Shown here piece after piece: positions 45,683-54,279 of a stretch of DNA of 64,000 nucleotides. Under the pieces are notes generated by a model, which was given only the letters and a program-made list of their open reading frames with translations, was not told where the DNA came from and did no database searches. Both the position numbers and the translations under genes were made by a program. The stretch's first letter is position 1. Each line of letters begins with the position of its first letter. Where the stretch lies: contig OY288148.1 of NCBI GenBank assembly GCA_958439195.1, positions 1 to 64,000 on the forward strand. The letters run 5' to 3'. The stretch comes from an uncultured Paracoccaceae bacterium (GTDB lineage: Bacteria; Pseudomonadota; Alphaproteobacteria; Rhodobacterales; Rhodobacteraceae).

Positions 45683-46582
45683 TTAGTTGGTCGCTTCTTC
45701 CAGCATCCGCGCAGCAACCACACCTTCATATTCCGAATGAACAACCGGGACGAAGTCCTTGGCATCGCCCGCCGCGACGCCATAGGCGCAGGCGGCATCT
45801 GTCTGCCACAGGGTGTCGGTCATCGTGATGACCTTTGCCTTGACCTCGGCCGGCAGGGCAGAACGCACCACCATCGGGCCTTCGGGGATCAGCTTGGATT
45901 TCCAGATTTCCACAATGTCGTTCATGTCGACAAGGCCCGCATCCGCAGCGCGGCGGAACGCACCCGAATTATACCCATCTTCCCAGTTGCCCAAACCATC
46001 GGCCCAGGACACACCCGCCGCGAAATCGCCATTGGCGACGCCGACGATGGTCTGTTCATGGCCGCCCGAGAATTTCACTTCGGCGAAATACTCTTCCAGC
46101 GTGCCGTATTTTTCGGTCAGTTCGGCACCGGGAACAAGGTAGCCGGACGTAGAGTTCGGGTCAGCAAAGGCAAAGGATTTGCCCTTGGCATCATCCATCG
46201 ACGTGATGCCAGAATCCTTGCGGGCAAAGCCGATGGAATAATACCCGGTCGATCCGTCGACATTCTGCTTGGTCAGCGCCAACTCTACCGCCGTCGGGTC
46301 CGTCAGGTAGATCTTGGCATAGGCCGAAGCGCCCAGCCACGCCATGTCCAGCGTGCCGCCCAGCAGCCCCTGGATCACGCCGTCATAGTCAGCCGGGGTG
46401 AACAGCTTGACCGGAACACCCAATTCAGCCTCGATCTTGGCGCGATAGCATTCCTGCGATGTCAGACGGTCCTGGGCGTTTTCGCCGCCCAGAATGCCGA
46501 TGTTGAATTCGGTGATTTCCTGGGCATGGACCGCACCGGTCAAGGTGGTGGTGGCAGCAAGGATGGCAAGCAGACGCTTCAT
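45683..46582 (-). CDS. phnD: Phosphonate ABC transporter substrate-binding protein PhnD
   Basis: A 299-residue periplasmic binding protein with a Sec signal peptide (MKRLLAILAATTTLTGAVHA, cleaved near residue 20). The family features are NIGILGGENAQDRL at the mature N-terminus, FTPADYDGVIQGLLGGTLDMAWLGASAYA (key parts YDGVIQGLL and WLGASAYA), and FADPNSTSGYLVPGAEL. These line the phosphonate site. It delivers phosphonates, or possibly phosphite, to the PhnE pair. It lies 45 bases downstream of phnC. Confidence 0.96.
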   Translation of the reverse strand: MKRLLAILAATTTLTGAVHAQEITEFNIGILGGENAQDRLTSQECYRAKIEAELGVPVKLFTPADYDGVIQGLLGGTLDMAWLGASAYAKIYLTDPTAVELALTKQNVDGSTGYYSIGFARKDSGITSMDDAKGKSFAFADPNSTSGYLVPGAELTEKYGTLEEYFAEVKFSGGHEQTIVGVANGDFAAGVSWADGLGNWEDGYNSGAFRRAADAGLVDMNDIVEIWKSKLIPEGPMVVRSALPAEVKAKVITMTDTLWQTDAACAYGVAAGDAKDFVPVVHSEYEGVVAARMLEEATN

Positions 46583-46627
46583 CGGAAGTCTCCGTTTGAA
46601 AGGCCCCGTCCGGGGCCGGGGTGGAAA

Positions 46628-47452
46628 TCAGGCAAGCATTTCTTTGGCATAGGCATCGTCATTGGCCGTGCCCAACCGCTCGATAGAGGTGGAGGTCGCG
46701 CCTTCGTTGAATGACGCGTCGGCCCCATAGATGTCGCGCGCAACACCGGTGGTCAGTTGGTCAGGCGTGCCGTCAAATACCACGCGGCCATCCCGCATCC
46801 CGATCACCCGGTCGCAATAGCGCCGCGCGGTATCCAGCGTGTGAAGGTTGGCAATGACCAGACGGCCATCTTCGTCATGGATGCGGCGCAGCGTGTCCAT
46901 CACGACCTGCGCGTTCATCGGGTCAAGGCTGGCAATAGGTTCATCAGCCAGAATGATCTTTGGATCTTGCATCAACGCGCGGGCGATGGCCACGCGCTGC
47001 TGCTGACCACCAGACAGCGCCTCGGCCCGCTTGGCGGCCTGCTCTCCAATGCCCAATCGGTCAAGAATCGCCAAGGCCTTCAGCGTGTCGTCATCCGGCC
47101 AGAACGCGAACATCGACGGAACCATCCCGCGTCGCGCCAACGTGCCATGCAGCACGTTCGACACCACATCGGCGCGTGGAACCAGGTTGAACTGCTGAAA
47201 AATCATCGCGCACCGGCCCTGCCACGCGCGCTTGTCCTTGCCTTCCAGGGTCAGAATGTTCTGGCCCTCGAACAGCAATTCACCAGAACTTGCATCGGTC
47301 AGACGGTTCATCATGCGCAAGAAGGTTGATTTCCCCGCGCCAGACCTGCCGATGATGCCGATAAAGCCGGGCTTCTCGATGCCAAAGGTCACCTTGTCGA
47401 CAGCGGCTTTCGTGCCGAACATGCGTGTGACATTGCGCGCTTCAAGCAGCAT
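46628..47452 (-). CDS. phnC: Phosphonate ABC transporter ATP-binding protein PhnC
   Basis: A 274-residue cytoplasmic ATPase. Walker A is GRSGAGKS (35-42), the Q-loop is MIFQQFNLVPRADVVSNVLHGTLAR (key part FQQFNLVPR, diagnostic for PhnC), the signature is LSGGQQQRVAIARALMQ and Walker B is KIILADEPIASLDP. It is the first gene of the phnC-phnD-phnE-phnE-acyltransferase run and has Pho-box-like sequences upstream. Confidence 0.96.
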   Translation of the reverse strand: MLLEARNVTRMFGTKAAVDKVTFGIEKPGFIGIIGRSGAGKSTFLRMMNRLTDASSGELLFEGQNILTLEGKDKRAWQGRCAMIFQQFNLVPRADVVSNVLHGTLARRGMVPSMFAFWPDDDTLKALAILDRLGIGEQAAKRAEALSGGQQQRVAIARALMQDPKIILADEPIASLDPMNAQVVMDTLRRIHDEDGRLVIANLHTLDTARRYCDRVIGMRDGRVVFDGTPDQLTTGVARDIYGADASFNEGATSTSIERLGTANDDAYAKEMLA

Positions 47453-47516
47453 CGACCGTCTCCCCTTGGACTGCGGTCTTGCTAACGGCGCTTTATGACG
47501 GCGTGATTTCCGAAAG

Positions 47517-47576
47517 ATGAACGTTGCATGACTTTTTCATCGCACAACCGTCATGAATACTTCATGCGTCCGTCAT
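47517..47576. promoter_or_regulatory. Candidate PhoB-binding region upstream of phnC
   Basis: On the plus strand CGTCAT (47549), CTTCAT (47560) and CGTCAT (47571) repeat at exactly 11-base intervals, the spacing of PhoB half sites. On the minus strand, reading toward phnC, AAGTCAT-GCAA-CGTTCAT (47534 to 47517) is a second candidate 65-82 bases before the start. Both resemble CTGTCAT repeats. The minus-strand site has the expected orientation. Confidence 0.55.
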
Positions 47577-47734
47577 CGGCGCAAAAGCACCGCCAAGCAT
47601 CTGAAAAGTATGGAATTTTGTGATGGGCTAAACGCGCCGCACAGGGCGCCGCGTGCGGACGCCAAAGGCACTACAGGCACCGACGCCCGCAAAACAGGCC
47701 TTGTCCCCCGCCCGTCATCAGGCAGGGGCCACAA

Positions 47735-48421
47735 TCAACCCAGCGCGTAACCCGACCCGCGCACCGTTCGGACGGGGTCTTCATCGCCATGCACACACAG
47801 CGCCTTGCGCAAACGGCCCACATGCACGTCAACCGTGCGGGTATCGACATAGATGTCGCGCCCCCAGACCCGGTCCAGCAACTGCTCGCGTGACCAGACC
47901 CGGCCGGGCTTTTCCATGAATGCCGTCAGCAGGCGAAATTCCGTCGGGCCCAGCTTCAGCACCTTTTCCCCGCGAAACACGCGGTGGGTTTCGGTATCCA
48001 GCCGAATGCCTTCGAATTCCAGAACCACACCCATCGTCGATGGCCGCACCCGCCGGATCTGCGCCCGCGCACGCGCCATCAGTTCCACCATCGAATAGGG
48101 CTTGATCACATAGTCATCCGCCCCGGTTTCCAACCCCCGCACACGATCCACCTCATCGGCGCGGGCCGACAGCATGATCACCGGAATGGACCGCGTCTCT
48201 GGCCGCATCTTCAACCGTCGGCAGACCTCGATTCCCGACACTTTCGGCATCATCCAGTCCAGGATGATCATGTCGGGGTGATCCTCATCCACCAACAACA
48301 GCGCATCTTCGCCATTATCGGCCTGGATCACATCGAAACCTTCCGCTTCCAGGTTATAGGCAAGCACCTCACGCTGGGCGAACTCGTCCTCTACCAACAG
48401 AACCTTGGGCTGATGCACCAT
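47735..48421 (-). CDS. phoB: Phosphate response regulator PhoB
   Basis: A 228-residue OmpR/PhoB-type response regulator. The receiver has acidic VEDE at 10-13 and the phospho-acceptor D55 in ILDWMMPKVSG, with the lysine in VIKPYS near residue 105. The winged-helix DNA-binding domain includes LGPTEFRLLTAFMEKPGRVWSREQLLDRVWG (split: LGPTEFRLLTAFM, VWSREQLLDRVWG). I chose the ATG preceded by GGAG; an ATG six codons upstream overlaps the phoU stop (ATGA) and could be used through coupling. It is the last gene of the pst-pho operon. No PhoR kinase gene is in the window. Confidence 0.95.
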   Translation of the reverse strand: MVHQPKVLLVEDEFAQREVLAYNLEAEGFDVIQADNGEDALLLVDEDHPDMIILDWMMPKVSGIEVCRRLKMRPETRSIPVIMLSARADEVDRVRGLETGADDYVIKPYSMVELMARARAQIRRVRPSTMGVVLEFEGIRLDTETHRVFRGEKVLKLGPTEFRLLTAFMEKPGRVWSREQLLDRVWGRDIYVDTRTVDVHVGRLRKALCVHGDEDPVRTVRGSGYALG

Positions 48422-48435
48422 TGCGCGCTCCAATT

Positions 48436-49152
48436 TCATCGACCTGCCGTCGCATCGGCACTGGTCAGCATTTCGGCCTTGGGGCGTTCATCCGCGGGCA
48501 TTTCGCCCGTCGCCAGATAGATCACCTGTTCGGCAATCGACGTGGCATGATCCCCTACCCGTTCAATGTTCTTGGCGATGAAATGCAGATGCATCGCCGC
48601 GCTGATATTGCGGGGGTCTTCCATCATATGGGTCAGCAATTCGCGGAACATGGAATTATACATCTGATCCACTTCCTTGTCGCGCAGGCGCACATCTGCG
48701 GCCACGGCAACATCATGGGCGATATAGGCATCCAGCGCCTCTTTCAGGCGCAGCACCACCGTCCGCGCCATCCGCAAGATAGAGGCCGAGGTGCCCCCCA
48801 GCGGCGACATGTTCGACAACAGCAGCGACCGCTTGGCCAGGTTCTTGGCATAATCACCGCACCGCTCCAGCGCCGCAGCAATCCGCATCACCGAAAGCAC
48901 GGTCCGCAGATCGCCCGCCGTCGGCGACCGCAGCGCCAACAGCCGGGCGCATTCCTCGTTGATCTGTTCTTCCAGCGCATCGATGGCCTTGTCGCCCTGC
49001 TGCACCCGGTGGGCCAGCGCCTCGTCGCGGGTTTCCAGCGCCTCGGCGGCATCCAGCAGCGCCTGTTCCACCAGCCCGCCCATCCGCAGGACATGGGCCT
49101 GAACGGCCTCCAGATCGCGGTCGAAAGCCGTAAGGATATGGGGTTCTTTCAT
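48436..49152 (-). CDS. phoU: Phosphate signalling protein PhoU
   Basis: A 238-residue all-helical protein with two three-helix PhoU repeats. The metal-binding signature ERCGDYAKNLAKR in repeat 1 and ERVGDHATSIAEQVIYL in repeat 2 are clear. It relays phosphate status between the Pst transporter and the PhoR/PhoB system and restrains PhoB activity when phosphate is ample. I used ATG 49152 (MKEPHILTAFD); the upstream frame runs into pstB. 16 bases separate it from pstB. Confidence 0.96.
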   Translation of the reverse strand: MKEPHILTAFDRDLEAVQAHVLRMGGLVEQALLDAAEALETRDEALAHRVQQGDKAIDALEEQINEECARLLALRSPTAGDLRTVLSVMRIAAALERCGDYAKNLAKRSLLLSNMSPLGGTSASILRMARTVVLRLKEALDAYIAHDVAVAADVRLRDKEVDQMYNSMFRELLTHMMEDPRNISAAMHLHFIAKNIERVGDHATSIAEQVIYLATGEMPADERPKAEMLTSADATAGR

Positions 49153-49168
49153 GGCGCTCGTCCTTCCG

Positions 49169-49966
49169 TCAGCCGATCCGGCCGGTGATATAGGCTTCGG
49201 TTCTCGGGTCTTTGGGCGAGGTGAAGATCTGCCCCGTCTCGCCATATTCCACCAGGCTACCCAGATGGAAAAACGCGGTTTTCTGGCTGACCCGCGCGGC
49301 CTGCTGCATCGAATGGGTCACGATCACCACCGAAAATTGCGACCGCAATTCATCGATCAATTCTTCCACCTGCGCGGTGGCAATGGGGTCCAGCGCCGAA
49401 CAGGGTTCATCCATCAGCAACACTTCGGGCGAAGTGGCCACCGCACGCGCAATGCACAGGCGCTGCTGCTGCCCGCCCGAAAGCCCGGTGCCCGACGCAT
49501 CCAGACGATCCTTCACCTCGTTCCACAGCGCGGCCTTGCGCAGGCTGGATTCGACGATGGCATCCAGTTCCGCCTTGCCGGTCGCCAGACCGTGAATCTT
49601 CGGGCCATAGGCCACATTGTCATAGATCGATTTCGGAAACGGGTTGGGTTTCTGAAACACCATCCCCACCTTGGCGCGCAGTTGCACAGGGTCCACCCGC
49701 GCATCATAGATATCCTCGCCGTCGATCTGGATCGACCCCATCACGCGGGCGCTCGCCACCGTATCGTTCATCCGGTTCAAACAGCGCAGGAAGGTGGACT
49801 TGCCACATCCCGACGGCCCAATAAAGGCGGTGACGGTCCGGTCAAGGATCGACACGTCGACATCCTTCAGCGCCTGCTTTTCACCATAGTAAACCTGCAC
49901 GCCCTTCGCTTCGATCTTGCTGTGAAGCTGGTTCACGTCTCTCTCCACCAGTCGCATGTCGTCCAT
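49169..49966 (-). CDS. pstB: Phosphate ABC transporter ATP-binding protein PstB
   Basis: A 265-residue ATPase of the high-affinity phosphate importer. Walker A is GPSGCGKST, the Q-loop GMVFQKPNPFPKSIYDNVAYGP (split: GMVFQKPNPFP, KSIYDNVAYG) is diagnostic for PstB, the signature is LSGGQQQRLCIARAVA and Walker B is VLLMDEPCSALDP. The start may be ATG 49966 or the ATG three codons on. It lies 12 bases after pstA. Confidence 0.97.
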   Translation of the reverse strand: MDDMRLVERDVNQLHSKIEAKGVQVYYGEKQALKDVDVSILDRTVTAFIGPSGCGKSTFLRCLNRMNDTVASARVMGSIQIDGEDIYDARVDPVQLRAKVGMVFQKPNPFPKSIYDNVAYGPKIHGLATGKAELDAIVESSLRKAALWNEVKDRLDASGTGLSGGQQQRLCIARAVATSPEVLLMDEPCSALDPIATAQVEELIDELRSQFSVVIVTHSMQQAARVSQKTAFFHLGSLVEYGETGQIFTSPKDPRTEAYITGRIG

Positions 49967-49978
49967 GATTCTACCCTC

Positions 49979-51346
49979 TTACCAGCGGCGTTCAAAGCGG
50001 CGGCGCAGCAGGATCGCCGCGACATTCATGATCACAAGGAAAGCCAGCAACACGATGATCGCGCCCGAAGACCGCTCGATAAAGGCCGGGTCAGACCGCG
50101 ACGCCCAGGAATAGACCTGCACCGGCAACGCGGTGGCGGGGTCCATCACCCCACCGTCCAGCGGGCCAGCCGGATAGTTCGTGACGAACGCGACCATCCC
50201 GATCAACAACAGCGGCGCAGTTTCCCCCAGCGCCGAGGCAAGCCCAAGGATCGTCCCGGTCAGAATGCCGGGCATCGCCAAAGGCAGCACATGGTGGAAC
50301 ACCGTCTGCATCTTTGACGCGCCAACCCCCAGCGCCGCATCGCGGATCGACGGAGGCACAGCGCGGATCGCGGCCCGTGTGGCGATAATGATCGTCGGCA
50401 GGGTCATCAGCGAAATCACCAGCGCCCCCACCAACGATGATGATTGCGGCAACCCGGCAAAGTTGATGAAGATCGCAAGGCCAAGAATCCCGAACACAAT
50501 GGACGGCACCGCCGCAAGGTTCGAGATATTCACCTCGATCAGGTCGGTCAGCTTGTTCTTCGGGGCGAATTCCTCAAGGTAGATCGACGCCGCAACCCCC
50601 ACTGGAAGGGTAAAGATCAGCACCAGCATCATCATGTAAAGCGACCCGATGATCGCAATGCCAAGCCCCGCCGATTCCGGCCGCTGATCCGATGCATCCG
50701 GGTTTGTCAGGAACCCCATGTTGAACGCGATCGAAAGGATGCCCCGCTCGGTCAGGATATCGGCAAGCTGCAACTGTTCCACAGAGACATTGGAATCCAG
50801 TTCCGCCGTATCCAGCGTCACACGCCCTTTCAGATAGCCGTCAATCCGGCCCGTGGCATAGGCGCTGAAATCAATGGTCTGCCCAATCAGCGACGGATCG
50901 GCCAGCACCATATCGCGCAGGCGCCCCGGCGCATCGCGCGAGATCATGCCAGAGATGTCCTTGTCGCTGATCCCGTCGACAACAATCCCTTCGGCGGTCA
51001 GATAATTGGCAAACTGCCGCCCGATCAGATTGCCATAGCCAATGGTCGTGACCTTGGCCAAATCCTCCGGGTTGCGCGCCCCGGCCGGATCCAAAGTCTC
51101 GGCCTCCAGGGTGATCGGAAAGGCAATGGTGGCCTGCCGAAACGCCGAGGTGCCGTCGCGGAAAATGGTGAACAGCATCACGGCCAGCACCAGCAGGCTG
51201 ACCACAATCGCCACCAGCCCATACATCTTGAACCGGGCTTCGGCGGCATTGCGGCGGCGCGTCAGTGCGTCTTGCGTGTAAAGCGACGTCTTGCCCCGCG
51301 CAGGCGCGGCAGCGGGCATCGGGTTCGCGGCGGTTGCGTCGCTCAT
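49979..51346 (-). CDS. pstA: Phosphate ABC transporter permease PstA (long form)
   Basis: A 455-residue permease. After an N-terminal helix (about 42-63) there is an extracytoplasmic region of about 140 residues, then a five-helix core with the EAA loop IRDAALGVGASKMQTVFHHVLPLAMPGILTG (split: DAALGVGASKMQTVF, VLPLAMPGILTG). E. coli PstA is about 300 residues; the N-terminal extension is the form found in alphaproteobacteria. It overlaps the pstC stop as ATGA and forms the channel with PstC. Confidence 0.95.
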   Translation of the reverse strand: MSDATAANPMPAAAPARGKTSLYTQDALTRRRNAAEARFKMYGLVAIVVSLLVLAVMLFTIFRDGTSAFRQATIAFPITLEAETLDPAGARNPEDLAKVTTIGYGNLIGRQFANYLTAEGIVVDGISDKDISGMISRDAPGRLRDMVLADPSLIGQTIDFSAYATGRIDGYLKGRVTLDTAELDSNVSVEQLQLADILTERGILSIAFNMGFLTNPDASDQRPESAGLGIAIIGSLYMMMLVLIFTLPVGVAASIYLEEFAPKNKLTDLIEVNISNLAAVPSIVFGILGLAIFINFAGLPQSSSLVGALVISLMTLPTIIIATRAAIRAVPPSIRDAALGVGASKMQTVFHHVLPLAMPGILTGTILGLASALGETAPLLLIGMVAFVTNYPAGPLDGGVMDPATALPVQVYSWASRSDPAFIERSSGAIIVLLAFLVIMNVAAILLRRRFERRW

Positions 51347-52803
51347 TCATATTGCTCCCGGTATTTGCGCACGATGATCAGCGCCAGAATGTTCAGCGCC
51401 AGCGTGATGACGAAAAGCGACATGCCAAGCGCAAACGCCACCAGCGTTTCGGGCGAATTGAATTCCGTATCCCCTGTCAACTGGCTGACGATCTTCACGG
51501 TGATGGTGGTCATCGCCTGGAACGGGTTCAGGTCCAGCCGTGCGGCGGCCCCAGCCCCCATCGTCACGATCATCGTCTCACCAATGGCACGGCTGGCGGC
51601 CATCAGCACGGCCCCCATGATGCCCGGCAGCGCGGCAGGCAGCACCACCTTGCGGATGGTTTCCGATTTCGTGGCCCCCAACCCCAGCGACCCGTCCCGC
51701 ATGGACTGCGGCACCGCGTTGATGATGTCATCCGCCAGCGAGGAAATGAACGGGATGTTCAGAATGCCGATCACGATCCCCGCCGTCATCACCGATGACC
51801 CGGAATTACCCAACCCCAAAGGTTGTGCAAAATAATCCCGAAGGAACGGCCCAACCGTCACCAGCGCGAACAGCCCGAACACCACCGTCGGAATACCCGC
51901 GATCACCTCGATCAGCGGCTTCACGATGGAACGGACACGGTTCGATGCGTATTCCGCCAGATAGATCGCCGAAAACAGACCAATGGGCACTGCCACCAGC
52001 ATGGACACAAAGCTGATATACAGCGTCCCCCACAGCAGCGGCAGCAGGCCCAATTCCGAATTGCCACGGAAATTGGGTGACCACGTCAGGCTGAAGAAGA
52101 AATCCGCCGCCGGATACATGGTGAAGAACCGCAGCGATTCCGTCAGCATCGACAACACGATCCCCACCGTGGTCAGAATTGCGATGGTGGATGACAGGAT
52201 CAACAGCGCCAACACCACCTGCTCTACCCGGTTGCGGGCGCGGAATTCGGGGTTGGTGGCGCGGATCGCCAGGATCAGGCCACCGATTGACAAAACAAAG
52301 GTCAGGATGGTCCGGCCCACCGCGCCCACACGCGACATTTCGCGGTAATCCTGTGCGGCTTGCAGAACGGGCGGCGTCACCTCGGACCCCAGCGCCACAC
52401 CGACAGTGGCCAGCCTGTCACGCACGCTGCCAAATTCGGTGCGGATATTGTTCGCCTCATCCTCGGTCAGCGCGCCCTGCGCAACAGCCACATCCAGGCC
52501 CGATGCCACACGGCGCACATCGGCAAAAAGCAGAGTGCGGGCGGCATCATCCTCGATCATTTCTGCGGGAAAAAACCCGCTCAACTGCCGCTCGATGAAC
52601 AGCGGCTGGCCAATCATCCAGACCGCCAGCACCAGCACCGCCGGAACCGACGCCATGATAAAGCCGAACCAGCCATAATAATTAGGAAGCGAATGCAGAT
52701 TGCGCGCGGTGCCACCGGCTTGTTTCAGGGCACGCTGTCGGCAAAGCACAAAACCGGCGACGGACAGGATCGCCACGATGGCGAGAAGCAGAAAAACCGA
52801 CAT
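51343..52803 (-). CDS. pstC: Phosphate ABC transporter permease PstC (long form)
   Basis: A 486-residue permease. It has two N-terminal helices, a non-membrane insert (about 75-165, with DEANNIRTEFGSVRDRL), then the six-helix core with SMRDGSLGLGATKSETIRKVVLPAALPGIMGAVLMA (split: SLGLGATKSETIRKVV, LPAALPGIMGAV). The conserved AIGETM in the final third is the PstC hallmark. I used ATG 52803 (MSVFLLLAIVAIL); an upstream TTG adds only four residues. It is preceded by a GC-rich hairpin after pstS. Confidence 0.95.
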   Translation of the reverse strand: MSVFLLLAIVAILSVAGFVLCRQRALKQAGGTARNLHSLPNYYGWFGFIMASVPAVLVLAVWMIGQPLFIERQLSGFFPAEMIEDDAARTLLFADVRRVASGLDVAVAQGALTEDEANNIRTEFGSVRDRLATVGVALGSEVTPPVLQAAQDYREMSRVGAVGRTILTFVLSIGGLILAIRATNPEFRARNRVEQVVLALLILSSTIAILTTVGIVLSMLTESLRFFTMYPAADFFFSLTWSPNFRGNSELGLLPLLWGTLYISFVSMLVAVPIGLFSAIYLAEYASNRVRSIVKPLIEVIAGIPTVVFGLFALVTVGPFLRDYFAQPLGLGNSGSSVMTAGIVIGILNIPFISSLADDIINAVPQSMRDGSLGLGATKSETIRKVVLPAALPGIMGAVLMAASRAIGETMIVTMGAGAAARLDLNPFQAMTTITVKIVSQLTGDTEFNSPETLVAFALGMSLFVITLALNILALIIVRKYREQYE

Positions 52804-52833
52804 GGGGCCATCCAACCGGCTAGAGGGAAAAGT

Positions 52834-52858
52834 CAGGGCGGCGCAACGCGCCGCCCTG
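52834..52858 (-). terminator. Hairpin between pstS and pstC (attenuator-like)
   Basis: GGGCGGCGC and GCGCCGCCC form a perfect 9-bp stem with an AAC loop; on the minus strand it is followed by TGACTTTTCC. It starts 11 bases beyond the pstS stop. It probably lowers readthrough into pstC or protects the pstS message. Confidence 0.7.
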
Positions 52859-52868
52859 TTTCGTCAGA

Positions 52869-53906
52869 TTATTCCAGCGGACCCATCGGGGTGCGCGCAG
52901 CCACCATTGCCTGCGTCGCCGCCAATTCCGGGTCGGACACCAGGCCATATTGGGCCAGCGGGCCATCCGGGCCGGCCATGTCGTTGGACACAAAGAACTC
53001 CACATACTCTTTCAGGCCGGGGATCACGTCCATGTGGGCCAGCTTGACGTAGAAATACAGCGGGCGCGACACCGGGTATTCGCCGGTTGCAATCGTTTCG
53101 GTCGACGGCGTGACGCCCGACATCGTGGCAACTTGCAGCTTGTCGGTGTTGTTCTGATAGAACGACAGGCCGAACACGCCGACGGCGTTCTTGTCGGCAT
53201 CCAGACGGGCAAGCGTTTCGGTATAGTCGCCGTCGATGTCGATGGAACGGCCATCGGTGCGCAGCTTCATGCAGGCTTCTTCGGCGCCGTCCTCATCCAT
53301 GCCGGCCGCCACAAAGGCCGCCATAGCACCGGTTTCTTCGCAACCCGCGATCACCACCTTGGTGTCGAACACTTCGCGCGTGCCATGCTTGGTGCCGGGA
53401 ACCAGCACAAGGATTTCCTGCGCCGGCAGGTTGGCGTTGAAGTCCGACCACTGGGTGTGCGGGTTGGCAACCAGCGCGCCATCCTTCACGACCTGCTCGG
53501 CCACGGCGTTGTAGATGTCAGCCGGGGTGAAGCCAAACGAAGGGCCCGCCACGTCCGACGCAAAGACGATCCCGTCATAACCAAAACGCACTTCCATCAC
53601 CTCGGTCACGCCATTGGCGGCGCAGGTGTCCAGGTCTTTCTGGCTGATGCGCGACGAGGAATTTGCGATGTCGACGGTGTTTTCGCCCACGCCTTCACAC
53701 ATTTTCGCACGGCCAGCACCCGAACCGCCACCTTCCACAACCGGGGTCGGAAAGTCGAAGTTTTCGCCAAAGGCTTCGGCCACGATGGTGGCATAGGGCA
53801 GCACGGTCGAAGAACCGGTCACCTGCACATTGTCACGGGCCAGCGCAAGGCCGGTGGTGCCGGCCAGAACGGCCACGGTCGAAAGGGTGATTTTCACAAG
53901 GGTCAT
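52869..53906 (-). CDS. pstS: Phosphate-binding protein PstS
   Basis: A 345-residue periplasmic binding protein of the PstS family. A signal peptide spans about residues 1-20 (VKITLSTVAVLAGTTGLALA). The mature N-terminus VQVTGSSTVLPYATIVAEAF and GGGSGAGRAKMCEG hold phosphate-binding Ser/Thr and Gly residues, and IANSSSRIS contributes others. A late GEYPVSRPLYFYVK is typical. The start ATG 53906 is six bases after GGAG; two ATGs just upstream are less well spaced. It leads the pst operon and has four Pho-box half sites upstream. The extra length over E. coli PstS is slight. Confidence 0.96.
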   Translation of the reverse strand: MTLVKITLSTVAVLAGTTGLALARDNVQVTGSSTVLPYATIVAEAFGENFDFPTPVVEGGGSGAGRAKMCEGVGENTVDIANSSSRISQKDLDTCAANGVTEVMEVRFGYDGIVFASDVAGPSFGFTPADIYNAVAEQVVKDGALVANPHTQWSDFNANLPAQEILVLVPGTKHGTREVFDTKVVIAGCEETGAMAAFVAAGMDEDGAEEACMKLRTDGRSIDIDGDYTETLARLDADKNAVGVFGLSFYQNNTDKLQVATMSGVTPSTETIATGEYPVSRPLYFYVKLAHMDVIPGLKEYVEFFVSNDMAGPDGPLAQYGLVSDPELAATQAMVAARTPMGPLE

Positions 53907-53975
53907 CTGCATCTCCATCAGGGACCACGACACCATCTCCTGGGTGCCGATCACCGCCGGGTGTAGTCCCGCCGC

Positions 53976-54015
53976 ATGACGACTATGCAAAGTTATTGTG
54001 ACAGTTAAGTAACGG
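53976..54015 (-). promoter_or_regulatory. Pho box array upstream of pstS
   Basis: On the minus strand CCGTTAC (start 54015), CTGTCAC (54004), ACTTTGC (53993) and TCGTCAT (53982) repeat with exact 11-base spacing. The first two around TTAA closely match the PhoB consensus of two CTGTCAT half sites. The array ends 70 bases before the pstS start codon. Confidence 0.75.
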
Positions 54016-54279
54016 CCCGTTCGTGCCTCATGCGCTTTCTGATCATGCCAAGGAATGCTGGGAAAACCACCGCGACACCGCGCAAGACACCCGAAAAACA
54101 AGGGCGATTTGGTGACGCTCAGCCCACGATCCCCGTGCATTCCAACCCAGATAGGCCACGAATCGCCATCCGTCTTGCGACCCGGTCAGGTGTCACAAAC
54201 GCCCTGACGGTCTGTCACAAACCCCGTGAACGCGCCACCGTCGCATAGAACCGTCGCACGGAACCGATCCGCGCCGTCG
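54016..54279. other. Region between the pstS control region and the DUF1624 gene
   Basis: No gene recognised. A GGTCACAAACGCCCTGACGG/TGTCACAAACC stretch (about 54190-54220) contains two TGTCACAAAC copies in direct repeat, 22 bases apart, which might relate to the neighbouring Pho-type motifs. The sequence is otherwise unremarkable. Confidence 0.35.
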
